Counted from the stretch's first letter, positions 7,493 through 15,276 are shown. The stretch is 64,000 bases of DNA from Lentzea aerocolonigenes (GCF_000974445.1 NZ_BBOJ01000001.1:558001-622000), one strand, 5' to 3'. The notes: generated by a model not told the origin, from the letters alone. Made by a program: numbers and translations.

Positions 7493-7802
7493 CGATGCAC
7501 CCGGATGTGCAACGCATGACGCGCGCTGGCTTCGACGTGCTGCCGATGCTCGATCACCACGGCCGAGACGACGGGCTGTTGTTCTGGCGGTGCCCAGCGG
7601 GCGGCCGTACCTCGACGTTGCGGTCGTCTTCGGCGAAGGCCTGGCGGTTGCATCGCGTCTGCCGCCTGGCCCGGACTGGACCGCCCCGTTCGGTCTCGTG
7701 GGAAGCCCGTTGGTTCACCCGACGACGTTCGCCTCGCTCGCTGCCGAGTTCGAGCGTCGCGCTATCGCGACGGACGGATCTGCTTCCCGCCCAAGAACCT
7801 AA
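7489..7802 (+). pseudogene. Hypothetical protein interrupted by a probable 1-nt deletion
   Basis: Translation from the GTG at 7489 gives a protein-like start (DVQRMTRAGFDVLPML, then GLLFWRCP) and then turns Arg/Ser-rich. At the same point, around 7590-7600, another frame becomes protein-like (SGRPYLDVAVVFGEGLAVAS and on to SRPRT-stop at 7802). Joining them needs one extra base in a CCC run and gives ~104 aa. It could be a real mutation, a sequencing error or, less likely, programmed frameshifting. No family is recognised. The start overlaps the stop of the preceding gene. Confidence 0.55.
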
Positions 7803-7863
7803 CCGTGCTGGCCGCTGCGAGCGGCGCCGGTTCGCCCCAATGCACCAGAACGGAGTTGCGACG

Positions 7864-8145
7864 ATGGCCGCCGACGCACTGATCTTCACCGGTTCGTTCG
7901 TCTTGTTCATGCTGCTGTTGGCGGGAATCTGCCTGCACTGGTTTTTCGTCACGATGCACGGTCAGCACGCCGACGCTGACGAGGGCGCCCTCACGGTCGC
8001 CATGTTGGAAAGTCAGCTCGACGACGAGGTGCGGGAGCTGATCGAGTCACCCGTGCTGTTCGCACCACGGCAAGGTTGGTTGTTCGAGCCACCCCCGCAG
8101 GTAGCGCAGTCGGTGTGGACGCTGCCCGAGCTGGTTGCGGCGTAG
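7864..8145 (+). CDS. Small single-pass membrane protein
   Basis: The 93-aa product has an N-terminal membrane segment (ALIFTGSFVLFMLLLAGICL) and a soluble acidic tail with LESQLDDEVRELIES and a Pro/Trp-containing end. The ATG at 7864 has a GGAG nine bases upstream; a longer in-frame frame back to 7489 belongs to the frameshifted gene. Function unknown. It lies in the run of small genes leading into the radical SAM gene, three bases before the next start. Confidence 0.65.
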   Translation: MAADALIFTGSFVLFMLLLAGICLHWFFVTMHGQHADADEGALTVAMLESQLDDEVRELIESPVLFAPRQGWLFEPPPQVAQSVWTLPELVAA

Positions 8146-8148
8146 GCG

Positions 8149-8352
8149 ATGGCTACCCCAATCAGCGATATCGATCGCTGGCACAACGCGTCGATCAAGG
8201 ATGGGGACTCTCACCGGGCAGAGTCGATCGTCGACGGGGTGGTCACGCCGAGGTGCGACCGCGCGCCGTTCGAGCCGATCAGCTCGCCCCCGAAGCCGAC
8301 CGATCCGGCCCATGCATGTCCCGCCTGCCTCGCGACCGAGCACGGCCGTTGA
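8149..8352 (+). CDS. Small zinc-finger-like protein
   Basis: The 67-aa product starts ISDIDRWHNASIKDGDSHRA and ends HACPACLATEHGR. One Cys in the middle (TPRCDRAPFEP) with the C-terminal H-C-x2-C set could bind a metal. Short proteins with the same WH-A and final CPAC layout are frequent in Pseudonocardiaceae and are sometimes labelled zinc finger; that is recollection. It starts three bases after the previous stop and ends 36 bp before the radical SAM gene. Confidence 0.65.
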   Translation: MATPISDIDRWHNASIKDGDSHRAESIVDGVVTPRCDRAPFEPISSPPKPTDPAHACPACLATEHGR

Positions 8353-8388
8353 TCGGAACTCCACGACTTCCAACCACGGGAGAGGCTG

Positions 8389-9501
8389 ATGCACGCGCTC
8401 ATCGCAAGTCCGTTCCTGAATGACCACCTGGTGTTGAAACCGGACGACCAGCGAGCGCTGAAGATCGGTTCCGGAAGGTTCGAGGAGCTGCTCGCACTGT
8501 CGACGCGCGCGGACAGCACGTGTCCACAGTGGCTGGTCGATGCAGCCCAGCAGCGTTGGGGCATCGAAATCACGGGCAGGCCGCTTGCCGATGCGGTGAA
8601 GGTCCGCGAGCCGTCGGAGCACGGGTACGGCCGCGCGTCGTACGAGTTGAACCTCGGGTGCAACTACGACTGTCCGCACTGCTACCTCGGGGTGAAGGAG
8701 TTCGACGGGCTCGAATGGAGCGACCGTGAGCAGTTACTGCACACGATGCGCGACGCCGGGGTGCTGTGGGTGCAGCTCACCGGCGGCGAGCCGACGATCG
8801 ACAAGCTGTTCCCGCAGGTCTATACGACCGCATGGGACCTCGGGATGATGGTCACCATTTCGACCAACGGGTCGCGCCTGCACTCGCCGCCGATCCTCGA
8901 CCTGCTGACCGCACGACGCCCGTACCGGATCACGGTCAGCGTCTACGGAGCCAGCACCGAGGTCTACGACGCGGTGACGGCGCGGCGCGGCTCACACAAG
9001 GCGTTCACGACGGGCATCTCGGCGGCCCACGAGCACGGGTTGCCGTTGCACTTCAACCTTGTGATCACCGATCGGAACGAGCACGAACTCGCCGAGATGA
9101 AGGCGTTCGCGGAGGGCCTCGGCGCCACTTACAACGTGTACTCCAACATCTCGCCCACGATCTACGGCGGTGCGGAAACGCTGCCGTCGCAGTCGCCCGA
9201 GTTCCTGCGCGCCCGCAGGCCGTTCACCGGGTGCGGCGCCGGACACACGCACTTTCACGCTGACCCGTACGGCATGGCGAGCATTTGCAAGGTTGGTCGC
9301 GACGCACAGTTTTCGCTCGTCGACCGCGGCCTCGATGCCCTGCGTCAACTCGCCGGTGTCGCTGACTCGCTCATGGGACGTACCGGCGGCTGTTCCGGGT
9401 GCGCGCTGTCGGGAACCTGCTGGACCTGTCGCCCTCTGGCGAAGCTGTACCAGGCGGCGAAGGCACCCCTTGAGCGCTACTGCCAGCACGGGGGGAGGTG
9501 A
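8389..9501 (+). CDS. Radical SAM / SPASM peptide-modifying enzyme
   Basis: The 370-aa enzyme has CNYDCPHC (Cys91, 95 and 98), which binds the SAM-cleaving 4Fe-4S cluster, followed by the TGGEPTIDK segment that contacts SAM. The C-terminal half carries a SPASM/twitch-like Cys set: CGAG, then IC about 15 residues later, CSGC, CWTC and a final YC, enough for auxiliary clusters. The first ~85 residues precede the radical SAM core and could be a peptide-recognition domain. SPASM enzymes commonly make C-C, thioether or ether links in ribosomal peptides. A GGGAGAGG site precedes the ATG. The peptide gene at 9508 follows after six bases, so that peptide is the natural substrate. Confidence 0.92.
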   Translation: MHALIASPFLNDHLVLKPDDQRALKIGSGRFEELLALSTRADSTCPQWLVDAAQQRWGIEITGRPLADAVKVREPSEHGYGRASYELNLGCNYDCPHCYLGVKEFDGLEWSDREQLLHTMRDAGVLWVQLTGGEPTIDKLFPQVYTTAWDLGMMVTISTNGSRLHSPPILDLLTARRPYRITVSVYGASTEVYDAVTARRGSHKAFTTGISAAHEHGLPLHFNLVITDRNEHELAEMKAFAEGLGATYNVYSNISPTIYGGAETLPSQSPEFLRARRPFTGCGAGHTHFHADPYGMASICKVGRDAQFSLVDRGLDALRQLAGVADSLMGRTGGCSGCALSGTCWTCRPLAKLYQAAKAPLERYCQHGGR

Positions 9502-9507
9502 TTACGC

Positions 9508-9684
9508 ATGTCCGTGGTGATGCTCGATCTGTTGCCGCCGTCGGCTGCTGTTGCAGTCGGCGGGACGCTTGAACAGTCGGAGGCGCCGATTGCAGCCGAC
9601 GCCGTCGTGATGGTCGACGACGTCGAGGTGCTCGGTGCCTACAACCGGTGCAACTGCGCTGCATCGGACGACAACCCGTACTGA
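9508..9684 (+). CDS. Candidate RiPP precursor peptide
   Basis: The ORF encodes 58 aa; its ATG follows GGGGGAGGTG and lies six bases after the radical SAM stop. The first ~43 residues look like a leader: hydrophobic start SVVMLDLLPP, then acidic and Ala/Val-rich (AADAVVMVDDVEVLG). The C-terminus AYNRCNCAASDDNPY looks like a core, with two Cys, three Asn, an Arg and two Tyr available for crosslinking. No known RiPP precursor family is recognised. Placement between a SPASM enzyme and a kinase, with a terminator right after it, supports this. The modification is unknown. Confidence 0.78.
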   Translation: MSVVMLDLLPPSAAVAVGGTLEQSEAPIAADAVVMVDDVEVLGAYNRCNCAASDDNPY

Positions 9685-9703
9685 TCGGGTTGTCATGAAA
9701 CCA

Positions 9704-9737
9704 GGTGGCCGGACGCGCGTCGCGTCCGGCCACCTTT
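9704..9737 (+). terminator. Terminator between the precursor and kinase genes
   Basis: A perfect 14-bp stem (9704-9717 with 9721-9734) with a CGT loop is followed by TTT. It lies 19 bp after the precursor stop and could end most transcripts, giving more precursor than kinase message. Confidence 0.75.
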
Positions 9738-9791
9738 GTCGTGTCGGCTAGCCTCGCCCCGTTCACGGGCGGACGACGATGGTCGAGGAAC

Positions 9792-10601
9792 ATGCAAGAA
9801 CGCATCGAGTGGGGCAGCCTGCCCGCCGGTTTGCGCAACGCGATCGGCGCACAGGTTGGGCAGATCACGGCGGCACGCACTCTGTCGCAGGGGATGAATT
9901 CAGCGCTCGCCGCAGTCCTGGAAACCCCCGGCGGACAGGTGTTCGTCAAGGGCGTCCGCACCGATCACCCTGGTGTCGTCGCGCAACAGCGCGAGGCCAC
10001 GATCAACCCGCATGTGCAGCCGCTCGCCCCGGCGCTGCTGTGGCGGCTCGACGACGCCGACGGTTGGGACGTCCTGGCGTTCGAGTACGTCGCCGGACGC
10101 CATCCTGATTACGCGCCTGGCTCGCCGGACCTCCCTGCCGTCGTGGTGGCTGTCGATACGCTGACGTCGCTTCCGGTGCCGGACCTGCCGTTGAAGGATG
10201 CGCGGAAGCGGTGGCGCGGGTACATCGACGACGCCGAGGCCGAGTTGCTCGGCGGCGAGACGCTGCTGCACACCGACTACAACCCGGACAACATTCTGAT
10301 CACCCCGGACGGCACGCCCCGGATGATCGACTGGGCATGGCCGACTCGCGGTGCCGCGTGGATCGATCCGTGCTGCCTCGCCCTCCGGCTGATCGCTGCC
10401 GGGCACACCGCCGCACAGGCCGAGCAACTCGTGAGCCGCACGCGCGCGTGGGCTTCTGCCCCTCGAACCGCGCTCGGCGTGTTCGCCCGCGCCAACGTCG
10501 AAATGTGGACCGACATCGCTACCAGCGACCCACAGCCGTGGAAGCAGCGTATGGCGAACGCCGCCCGCCAGTGGGCCGACGGGCAGCTCGCCTCGGTCTG
10601 A
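9792..10601 (+). CDS. APH-fold phosphotransferase (kinase) of the cassette
   Basis: The 269-aa protein has the aminoglycoside-phosphotransferase fold. Lys53 (VFVKGV) is the likely ATP lysine; the catalytic loop is LLHTDYNPDN (His160, Asp162, Asn167) and IDWAW (Asp180) is the metal-binding motif. This superfamily phosphorylates small molecules or proteins. Its place at the end of the peptide cassette suggests a role in modification, export or immunity rather than antibiotic resistance, but the substrate is unknown. The ATG at 9792 follows GAGGAA; a longer frame from 9705 would read through the terminator. Confidence 0.85.
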   Translation: MQERIEWGSLPAGLRNAIGAQVGQITAARTLSQGMNSALAAVLETPGGQVFVKGVRTDHPGVVAQQREATINPHVQPLAPALLWRLDDADGWDVLAFEYVAGRHPDYAPGSPDLPAVVVAVDTLTSLPVPDLPLKDARKRWRGYIDDAEAELLGGETLLHTDYNPDNILITPDGTPRMIDWAWPTRGAAWIDPCCLALRLIAAGHTAAQAEQLVSRTRAWASAPRTALGVFARANVEMWTDIATSDPQPWKQRMANAARQWADGQLASV

Positions 10602-10618
10602 CCATCGCAAACGAGAAG

Positions 10619-10634
10619 ATCCCTCCGCTTCCGC
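10619..10634 (+). repeat. Right attachment-site copy
   Basis: An exact copy of ATCCCTCCGCTTCCGC from the tRNA-Ser 3' end (4885-4900) lies 17 bp after the kinase stop. The terminator hairpin that follows would suit the tRNA gene itself, as if displaced by the inserted DNA. Confidence 0.78.
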
Positions 10635-10644
10635 AGTTCAGAAA

Positions 10645-10670
10645 GGCCGGGGCCGACGCCCCGGCCCTTC
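10645..10670 (+). terminator. Terminator downstream of the island
   Basis: GGCCGGGGC and GCCCCGGCC form a 9-bp GC stem with a CGAC loop, followed by CTTCTC. It was probably the original tRNA-Ser terminator before insertion and may now end the kinase transcript. Confidence 0.7.
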
Positions 10671-10676
10671 TCGTTC

Positions 10677-11384
10677 TCAGCGCCGAGCCACCGCCAGCAA
10701 CCGGTGACTGCCGACCCCGAACGGACTCCTGTCGGTGTCCCCGAACAACGAGACCGACGCGAACCCGGCCTCCACCAACATCCGACTCAGCTCACCAGCC
10801 GTGTAAACGTGCTGCACACACGTCGACCGCTGCACCCGCGAACCGCAGGTGAACGTGAAGTCGATCAGCAGTCGGCCAGAGGCCACGTCGAACCTGTTGG
10901 CCGCGACCATGTCGACGCTGCCCGCCGACATCCGGATCTCGCCCGGCAGCGAAGGCAGCAACGACTCCGCCGCGCACCCGTAGTCGAGCACCAGCACCGG
11001 TGCGGCGGCTGCCAGGTCGGAGAGGAACCGTTGCGACTCCTCGTGGTCCAGGTAGCCGAAGCTGTTGCCCATGCACAGCGCCAGGTCAGCTTCGACGCCC
11101 AGCGAGCCCAGCGTTGTCACGTCGCCCAGCCGCCAGTCGAGCGACGGGGCTGCCGCGCGGGCGAAAGCGATGGCCTCCGGCGAGATGTCCAGGCCGGTCA
11201 CCGAGTAGCCGCGGCGGGCCAGTTCGATGCTGTGCCTGCCGCTGCCGCACGGCGCGTCCAGCACGCGGTGGCCGGTCCCCAGCCCGACGACGAAGTCGAT
11301 TTCGGCTGACGTTTGCGCGGGCTGGACGGCGCCGCGCCAGAAGGTGTTGGCCAGATCAGTGAAGAAAGAGGTGTACCACTTCAA
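10677..11384 (-). CDS. Class I SAM-dependent methyltransferase
   Basis: The ~235-aa protein has motif I VLDAPCGSGRHSIELA, the acidic motif II region GLDIS, and DLALCMGNSFGYLD. The C-terminal part has the beta-strand DFTFTCGS-type core typical of small-molecule methyltransferases. The substrate is unknown. The TTG at 11384 is preferred because AGGAG lies eight bases upstream; a GTG at 11408 is also in frame. It is the first gene outside the island and reads toward it. Confidence 0.82.
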   Translation of the reverse strand: MKWYTSFFTDLANTFWRGAVQPAQTSAEIDFVVGLGTGHRVLDAPCGSGRHSIELARRGYSVTGLDISPEAIAFARAAAPSLDWRLGDVTTLGSLGVEADLALCMGNSFGYLDHEESQRFLSDLAAAAPVLVLDYGCAAESLLPSLPGEIRMSAGSVDMVAANRFDVASGRLLIDFTFTCGSRVQRSTCVQHVYTAGELSRMLVEAGFASVSLFGDTDRSPFGVGSHRLLAVARR

Positions 11385-11426
11385 GGTGGATGCTCCTGGT
11401 GATCGCACGAAGAACTACGTGGGTGT

Positions 11427-11453
11427 CACCGGGCACGGCAAAGGCACCCGGTG
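11427..11453 (-). terminator. Possible hairpin between the VOC and methyltransferase genes
   Basis: CACCGGG (11427-11433) pairs with CCCGGTG (11447-11453) across a 13-base loop. It could end the AraC-VOC operon. It has no T-run. Confidence 0.35.
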
Positions 11454-11541
11454 TGTCCGGGGCTGCCATGGCATCGACCTTGTCTGTGTGTGCGCCAGAG
11501 GGAACTACTGAAGCACGCCGCCGAGGAAACCAGAAGTGCTT

Positions 11542-11943
11542 TTACCGAGCGGACGAGAAGCGGATCATGTTGCCCGACGGGTCGCGGAACGCGCAGTCGC
11601 GGACGCCGTAGAACTGGTCGATCGGCTCCTGCAGGACCTCGGCGCCGGCCGCGCGGACCTGTTCGAACTTCGCGTCCACGTCGTCGACCTCGAAGATGAT
11701 GCCCTGCAGGGATCCCTTGGCCAGCAACGAGTGCAGCGCCTCGTAGTCGGTCGGTGGGACGGGCGGGCCGATGCGGGACAGACCGATTTCCAGGTCCGGC
11801 TGGTCCGGGGAGCCGACGGTGAGCCAGCGGTAGTCGTCCTCGACGGTCTCGTCGGTGCGGACTTCGAGGCCGATGACGTCGCGGTAGAACTTCAGCGCGG
11901 CGTCCTGGTCGTGGACGAAGAGGAACGTGTGCGAGAGCTTCAT
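11542..11943 (-). CDS. VOC-family protein (glyoxalase/bleomycin-resistance fold)
   Basis: The 133-aa protein has the paired beta-alpha-beta-beta-beta modules of the vicinal oxygen chelate fold. The first contains HTFLFVHDQDAALKFYRDVI and RWLTVGSPDQPDLEI, the second IIFEVDDVDAKFEQVRAAGA and CAFRDPSGNMIRF. Likely metal ligands are the first His, a Glu in each half and Asp near the end. The family covers glyoxalases, dioxygenases and resistance proteins, so the substrate cannot be told. The ATG at 11943 lies 10 bp after the AraC-type gene stop, so the two are cotranscribed. Confidence 0.87.
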   Translation of the reverse strand: MKLSHTFLFVHDQDAALKFYRDVIGLEVRTDETVEDDYRWLTVGSPDQPDLEIGLSRIGPPVPPTDYEALHSLLAKGSLQGIIFEVDDVDAKFEQVRAAGAEVLQEPIDQFYGVRDCAFRDPSGNMIRFSSAR

Positions 11944-11953
11944 GGGCAAAACT

Positions 11954-12385
11954 CTAGGTAGGCGGGGTTCGCGGCGCTTCTCGAAACCTGCTCGGTCGCG
12001 TCAGACCCTTGAGGTGGCAGGCCGGCACCGAGGCCAGCGCGGAGTGCGACCGCGCGCGGTAGGCCGAGGGCGTCTCGCCGACGAGTTCGGTGAAGCGGGC
12101 GGAGAACGAGCCGAGGGAGGTGCAGCCGACCTCGACGCAGACCTCGGTCACCGACAGCTTTCCCAGGCGCAGCAATGCTTTCGCGCGCTCGATCCGCCGG
12201 GTCATCAGGTAGCCGTACGGGGTTTCGCCGTAGGCCGCGCGGAACTGGCGGGAGAAGTGCGACGGTGACATCAGGGCGGCGCGGGCCATCGCGGGCACGT
12301 CCAGCGGCCTGGCGTACTCCCGGTCCATCAGGTCACGTGCCCGGCGCAGGTGTGCCAGGTCCTCCGGTGTCACGGCGACCAGCAT
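11954..12385 (-). CDS. AraC-family transcriptional regulator, DNA-binding domain only
   Basis: The 143-aa protein is essentially the two-HTH AraC domain. HTH 1 includes LDVPAMARAALMSPSHFSRQ and FRAAYGETPYGYL; HTH 2 includes SVTEVCVEVGCTSLGSFSAR followed by FTELVGETPSAYR. It has no ligand-binding domain. It probably controls itself and the VOC gene right behind it, a common arrangement for stress-responsive pairs. The gene diverges from the surface-protein array at 12523. Confidence 0.88.
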   Translation of the reverse strand: MLVAVTPEDLAHLRRARDLMDREYARPLDVPAMARAALMSPSHFSRQFRAAYGETPYGYLMTRRIERAKALLRLGKLSVTEVCVEVGCTSLGSFSARFTELVGETPSAYRARSHSALASVPACHLKGLTRPSRFREAPRTPPT

Positions 12386-12494
12386 GCCACCGCGCGACGG
12401 ACGCAGTCGTCCTCGCAGTGCTCACGCTCGACGCGAGGGGCCGGTTGCCCTGGTGAGAGGAAAATCCCCGGCGCTTGGGCGGGTGCGACTCTCC

Positions 12495-12520
12495 GGGGTA
12501 GTTTCCGCACGTGGGGGCTT
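12495..12520 (+). promoter_or_regulatory. Conserved leader element, copy 1
   Basis: GGGGTAGTTTCCGCAC followed by GTGGGGGCTT lies 23 bp before the TTG start of the first array gene. Similar blocks precede array genes 2 and 3, so it is probably a shared promoter or leader. Confidence 0.5.
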
Positions 12521-12522
12521 CC

Positions 12523-15177
12523 TTGTCTGGTAGGGCGGTCAGGTTCGCGGTTCTGACGGCCGTCGCGTTGCTGGCGTTCGGCACGACGCCCGCGTTGGCG
12601 CAGGACGAGCCGACGACCACGACACCTCCGGTCGTGACGACCCCTTCCACCCCGTCGGCCTCCGCGCCGGCGCCGCTTCAGGTTCTGTCCACGAAGGACA
12701 GCCTGACGGGCGTTCTCTACGCCGACAGGAACGCCAACACGGTGCAGGACGCCGGCGAGGCGCTCTCCGGTGTTGTCGTGACGGCTTACACCGTCCGCGT
12801 GGAGAACAGTCCCAAGACGACCACGAACGCGAACGGCGAGTTCGTCTTCCGCGACCTCGAACCCGGCTACTACCAGCCGCTGTACGAACTGGCCGACGGC
12901 TGGGTGGTGCACCACGACAGCAGCCGCGACTACGTGGTCGAGGTCACCGCCGACAACACGACCAGGGTGACGGCACGCGCCGAACGGCCGTACCGCGAGC
13001 GGCTCTCGGTGACCGGATCGCTCGACCGCGAGAGCTACCACTACCCGTCGTCCGCGACGACCACGGTGACCATCGCCAACATCTCGGATCGCCGGATCAG
13101 CGGTATCGAGGGTTCGTGCAACACCAACCACAGCGGGATCGGGCTCGGCCCCCAGCGATGGCCTGGGCTGTGGGGGTCCGGCGTCGCGCTCGAGCCCGGT
13201 GAGCAGCGCACGTTCACGGCCGTCGCGCAGCTCCCCGACAGGTCGCGCAGGGAGGGAAAGGTCACCCTGGACTGCCAGTTCGTGCCGAACTACGGCTTCA
13301 ACAAGGACGGACCGACCCTGCACGACGAGGCAGTCGTGACCAGCGACAACGGCGGTTACACGATGGTGGTCGGCGAGGACCGGAACGCCGACTCGCGCAT
13401 CGACGCGGACGAGGTGGTGCAGGGCGTGGAGGTCGCGTTGCTGCAGCCGCAGAACGGCAAGCAGATCGCCATGCGCACGAGCGGCGCGGACGGCAAGCTC
13501 GAGTTCGTTGATCTCCCGGTCGGCGACTACGACGCGGTGGTCCGCGGCTCGTGGGCGTTCCAGGAGACCGCCCAGGTGCGGATCACCCAGCCCGCGGGCT
13601 CCGGCCACCGGATCCTCAAGCGCGCAGTTCCCGCCGAGCTGAAGGCTTCGATCAAGTTCGGCAAGCCTCGCTACGAGGTGCACGAGACCATCAGCGTGGA
13701 CCTGACGATCACGAACGTCGGCGGCCAGCCCGCCGAGCACGTCCGAGTCGCCCCGTTCAGCACGCTGGAGGTAGCCGGCGAGCAGTTCGGCGATCTGCGC
13801 GAGGACGGTCCCGGCGTGCGGATTCCCGCGGGCGAGTCCCGCACGGTCAGCGTCTCCGGCAAGATCCGCCAGCTCTGGGACGAGAAGCTGACCGTCATGG
13901 CGGAGATCTACCACGCCGGCACTTCGGGTCTCTTCAGCGCCACGGGCGATGTCGAGATCGTCCAGACCGCTGGTGACATCATCGGTGTCGTCTACACCGA
14001 CAAGAACCGCAACGGGCAGATGGATCCGGGCGAGGGTGCCGTCCGCGCCGAGCTGGAGCTCGGCGGCGGTACGCCACTCAGGGGCTACGGGGGCTCGACG
14101 GACGACAACGGTCGTTTCCACTACAAGGGCATCCCGTCCGGCTACTACTCGATCAACTACACGCTGGCCGACGGCTGGGCCGTGCACCTCGACGGTGACA
14201 AACCCCGGTTCCGGGTGGAGCCGGGCAAGCCCGTCGAGCTCGTCGCACGTGCGGAGCGCCCCTTCCGCGAGTCGCTCAAGGCGACGGTGGTGCTCGACAA
14301 GTCCACCTACCAGGCCGGGGACATCGCCAAGATCACCGTCACGTTGACGAACACGAGCGACCGCGAGATCCGCGGCGTTCAGGCCGGGTGCAACCGGAAC
14401 GCGGAGCTGAACCAGCTCGGCGGCCGCATGCGCATCACTCCCATGCCGGAAGGGTGGGGCGACCTGCGTCCGGGCACCAAGGGCGTGACGCTCGCTCCCG
14501 GTGAGACGCGGACGATCGTCGCCACCGAAAAGGTGCCCGCCAAGGCGCTGGAAGCGCGGGCGGTGGCCGTTGCGTGCGACTTCGCGCCGAACCCGGTGCA
14601 CAACACCGACGGTCCGTCCGGCTACGACTGGGCCAGCGTTCCCGGCCGGTTCGGCGCGGTTGACCTCGTGCTCGCGCACGACGTCAACAAGAACTCGAGA
14701 GTGGACCCCGGCGAGGCCGTGCCCAACACCCGGATCGCGCTGATGACCGACCGCGAGTACGGCGCCGTGGTCGCGGACGCGGTTACCGACGCCAACGGAC
14801 GTGCGTATTTGGATCAGGTTCCGCCGGGTGAGTACTGGGCGTGGATCGACGGTCCGTGGAAGGTGGAGGACGAGAACAACGCCTACATCCACGTGGGAGC
14901 CGACGCCAAGGCCCAGGGTTGGCTCGGCGTGGTTCCGGGCCCGGCTCCCGCACCGCCGGGCACCCCGGACGGCGAGCAGGTCGCGACCGGTGGCACGGGC
15001 GGCGGCGGCACGAGGGTCGCGCTGGCCAGGACCGGCGCCAGCGTGCTCGGACTCGCCTTCCTCGGCGTGCTCTTCGTGCTGGCGGGTGCGGCGCTGCGGC
15101 ACGCGGGACACACGCGTCCCCGCTCTGCTCACGCTTTTCCGGAAGGCGCGGTTGCCTCCCATTCGAAAAAATCTTGA
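12523..15177 (+). CDS. Sortase-anchored SdrD/Cna-B-like surface protein, array copy 1
   Basis: The 884-aa wall protein has a signal peptide (ending ALAQ), a short Thr/Pro linker and then repeated modules. Beta modules contain GVLYADRNANTVQDAGEALS or GVVYTDKNRNGQMDPGEGA, with Asp/Asn calcium-type loops, and end in YxLADGWVVH. They alternate with Ig-like modules that begin ERPYRE and keep paired Cys (CNTN/LDCQF). The C-terminus is LARTG, a membrane segment and an unusually long basic tail (~26 aa). SdrD/Cna-B repeats form stalks that hold an adhesin off the wall. The TTG at 12523 is chosen since all four intact and broken relatives (copies 1-4) start with a similar TTG; a GTG at 12511 is possible. 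Confidence 0.82.
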   Translation: MSGRAVRFAVLTAVALLAFGTTPALAQDEPTTTTPPVVTTPSTPSASAPAPLQVLSTKDSLTGVLYADRNANTVQDAGEALSGVVVTAYTVRVENSPKTTTNANGEFVFRDLEPGYYQPLYELADGWVVHHDSSRDYVVEVTADNTTRVTARAERPYRERLSVTGSLDRESYHYPSSATTTVTIANISDRRISGIEGSCNTNHSGIGLGPQRWPGLWGSGVALEPGEQRTFTAVAQLPDRSRREGKVTLDCQFVPNYGFNKDGPTLHDEAVVTSDNGGYTMVVGEDRNADSRIDADEVVQGVEVALLQPQNGKQIAMRTSGADGKLEFVDLPVGDYDAVVRGSWAFQETAQVRITQPAGSGHRILKRAVPAELKASIKFGKPRYEVHETISVDLTITNVGGQPAEHVRVAPFSTLEVAGEQFGDLREDGPGVRIPAGESRTVSVSGKIRQLWDEKLTVMAEIYHAGTSGLFSATGDVEIVQTAGDIIGVVYTDKNRNGQMDPGEGAVRAELELGGGTPLRGYGGSTDDNGRFHYKGIPSGYYSINYTLADGWAVHLDGDKPRFRVEPGKPVELVARAERPFRESLKATVVLDKSTYQAGDIAKITVTLTNTSDREIRGVQAGCNRNAELNQLGGRMRITPMPEGWGDLRPGTKGVTLAPGETRTIVATEKVPAKALEARAVAVACDFAPNPVHNTDGPSGYDWASVPGRFGAVDLVLAHDVNKNSRVDPGEAVPNTRIALMTDREYGAVVADAVTDANGRAYLDQVPPGEYWAWIDGPWKVEDENNAYIHVGADAKAQGWLGVVPGPAPAPPGTPDGEQVATGGTGGGGTRVALARTGASVLGLAFLGVLFVLAGAALRHAGHTRPRSAHAFPEGAVASHSKKS

Positions 15178-15244
15178 ATCGCGAGTTTTTCGCCTCACGT
15201 GAACTTTTCGTGACCTCGTGACGCTTCCACGAACATGATCTGCT

Positions 15245-15276
15245 GAGGTACTTTTCGCCCGTCTTGTGGGGGCTCC
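15245..15276 (+). promoter_or_regulatory. Conserved leader element, copy 2
   Basis: GAGGTACTTTTCGCCCGTCT and then TGTGGGGGCTCC precede the TTG start of array gene 2 by about 12 bp. It matches the leader of copies 1 and 3. Confidence 0.5.

Noticed and set aside
7489..8145. A single 218-aa protein covering 7489-8145
   Set aside because: The middle part is Arg/Ser-rich and protein-like sequence lies in another frame there; the last 93 aa have their own RBS and start.
9792..10601. Aminoglycoside resistance gene
   Set aside because: The APH fold is broad; the gene belongs to the peptide cassette and nothing shows antibiotic binding.
12370..15198. A 942-aa open frame on the minus strand across array copy 1
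   Set aside because: It is an antisense shadow of the surface-protein gene in very high-GC DNA: Arg/Val/Gly/His-rich, with no RBS and no domain.
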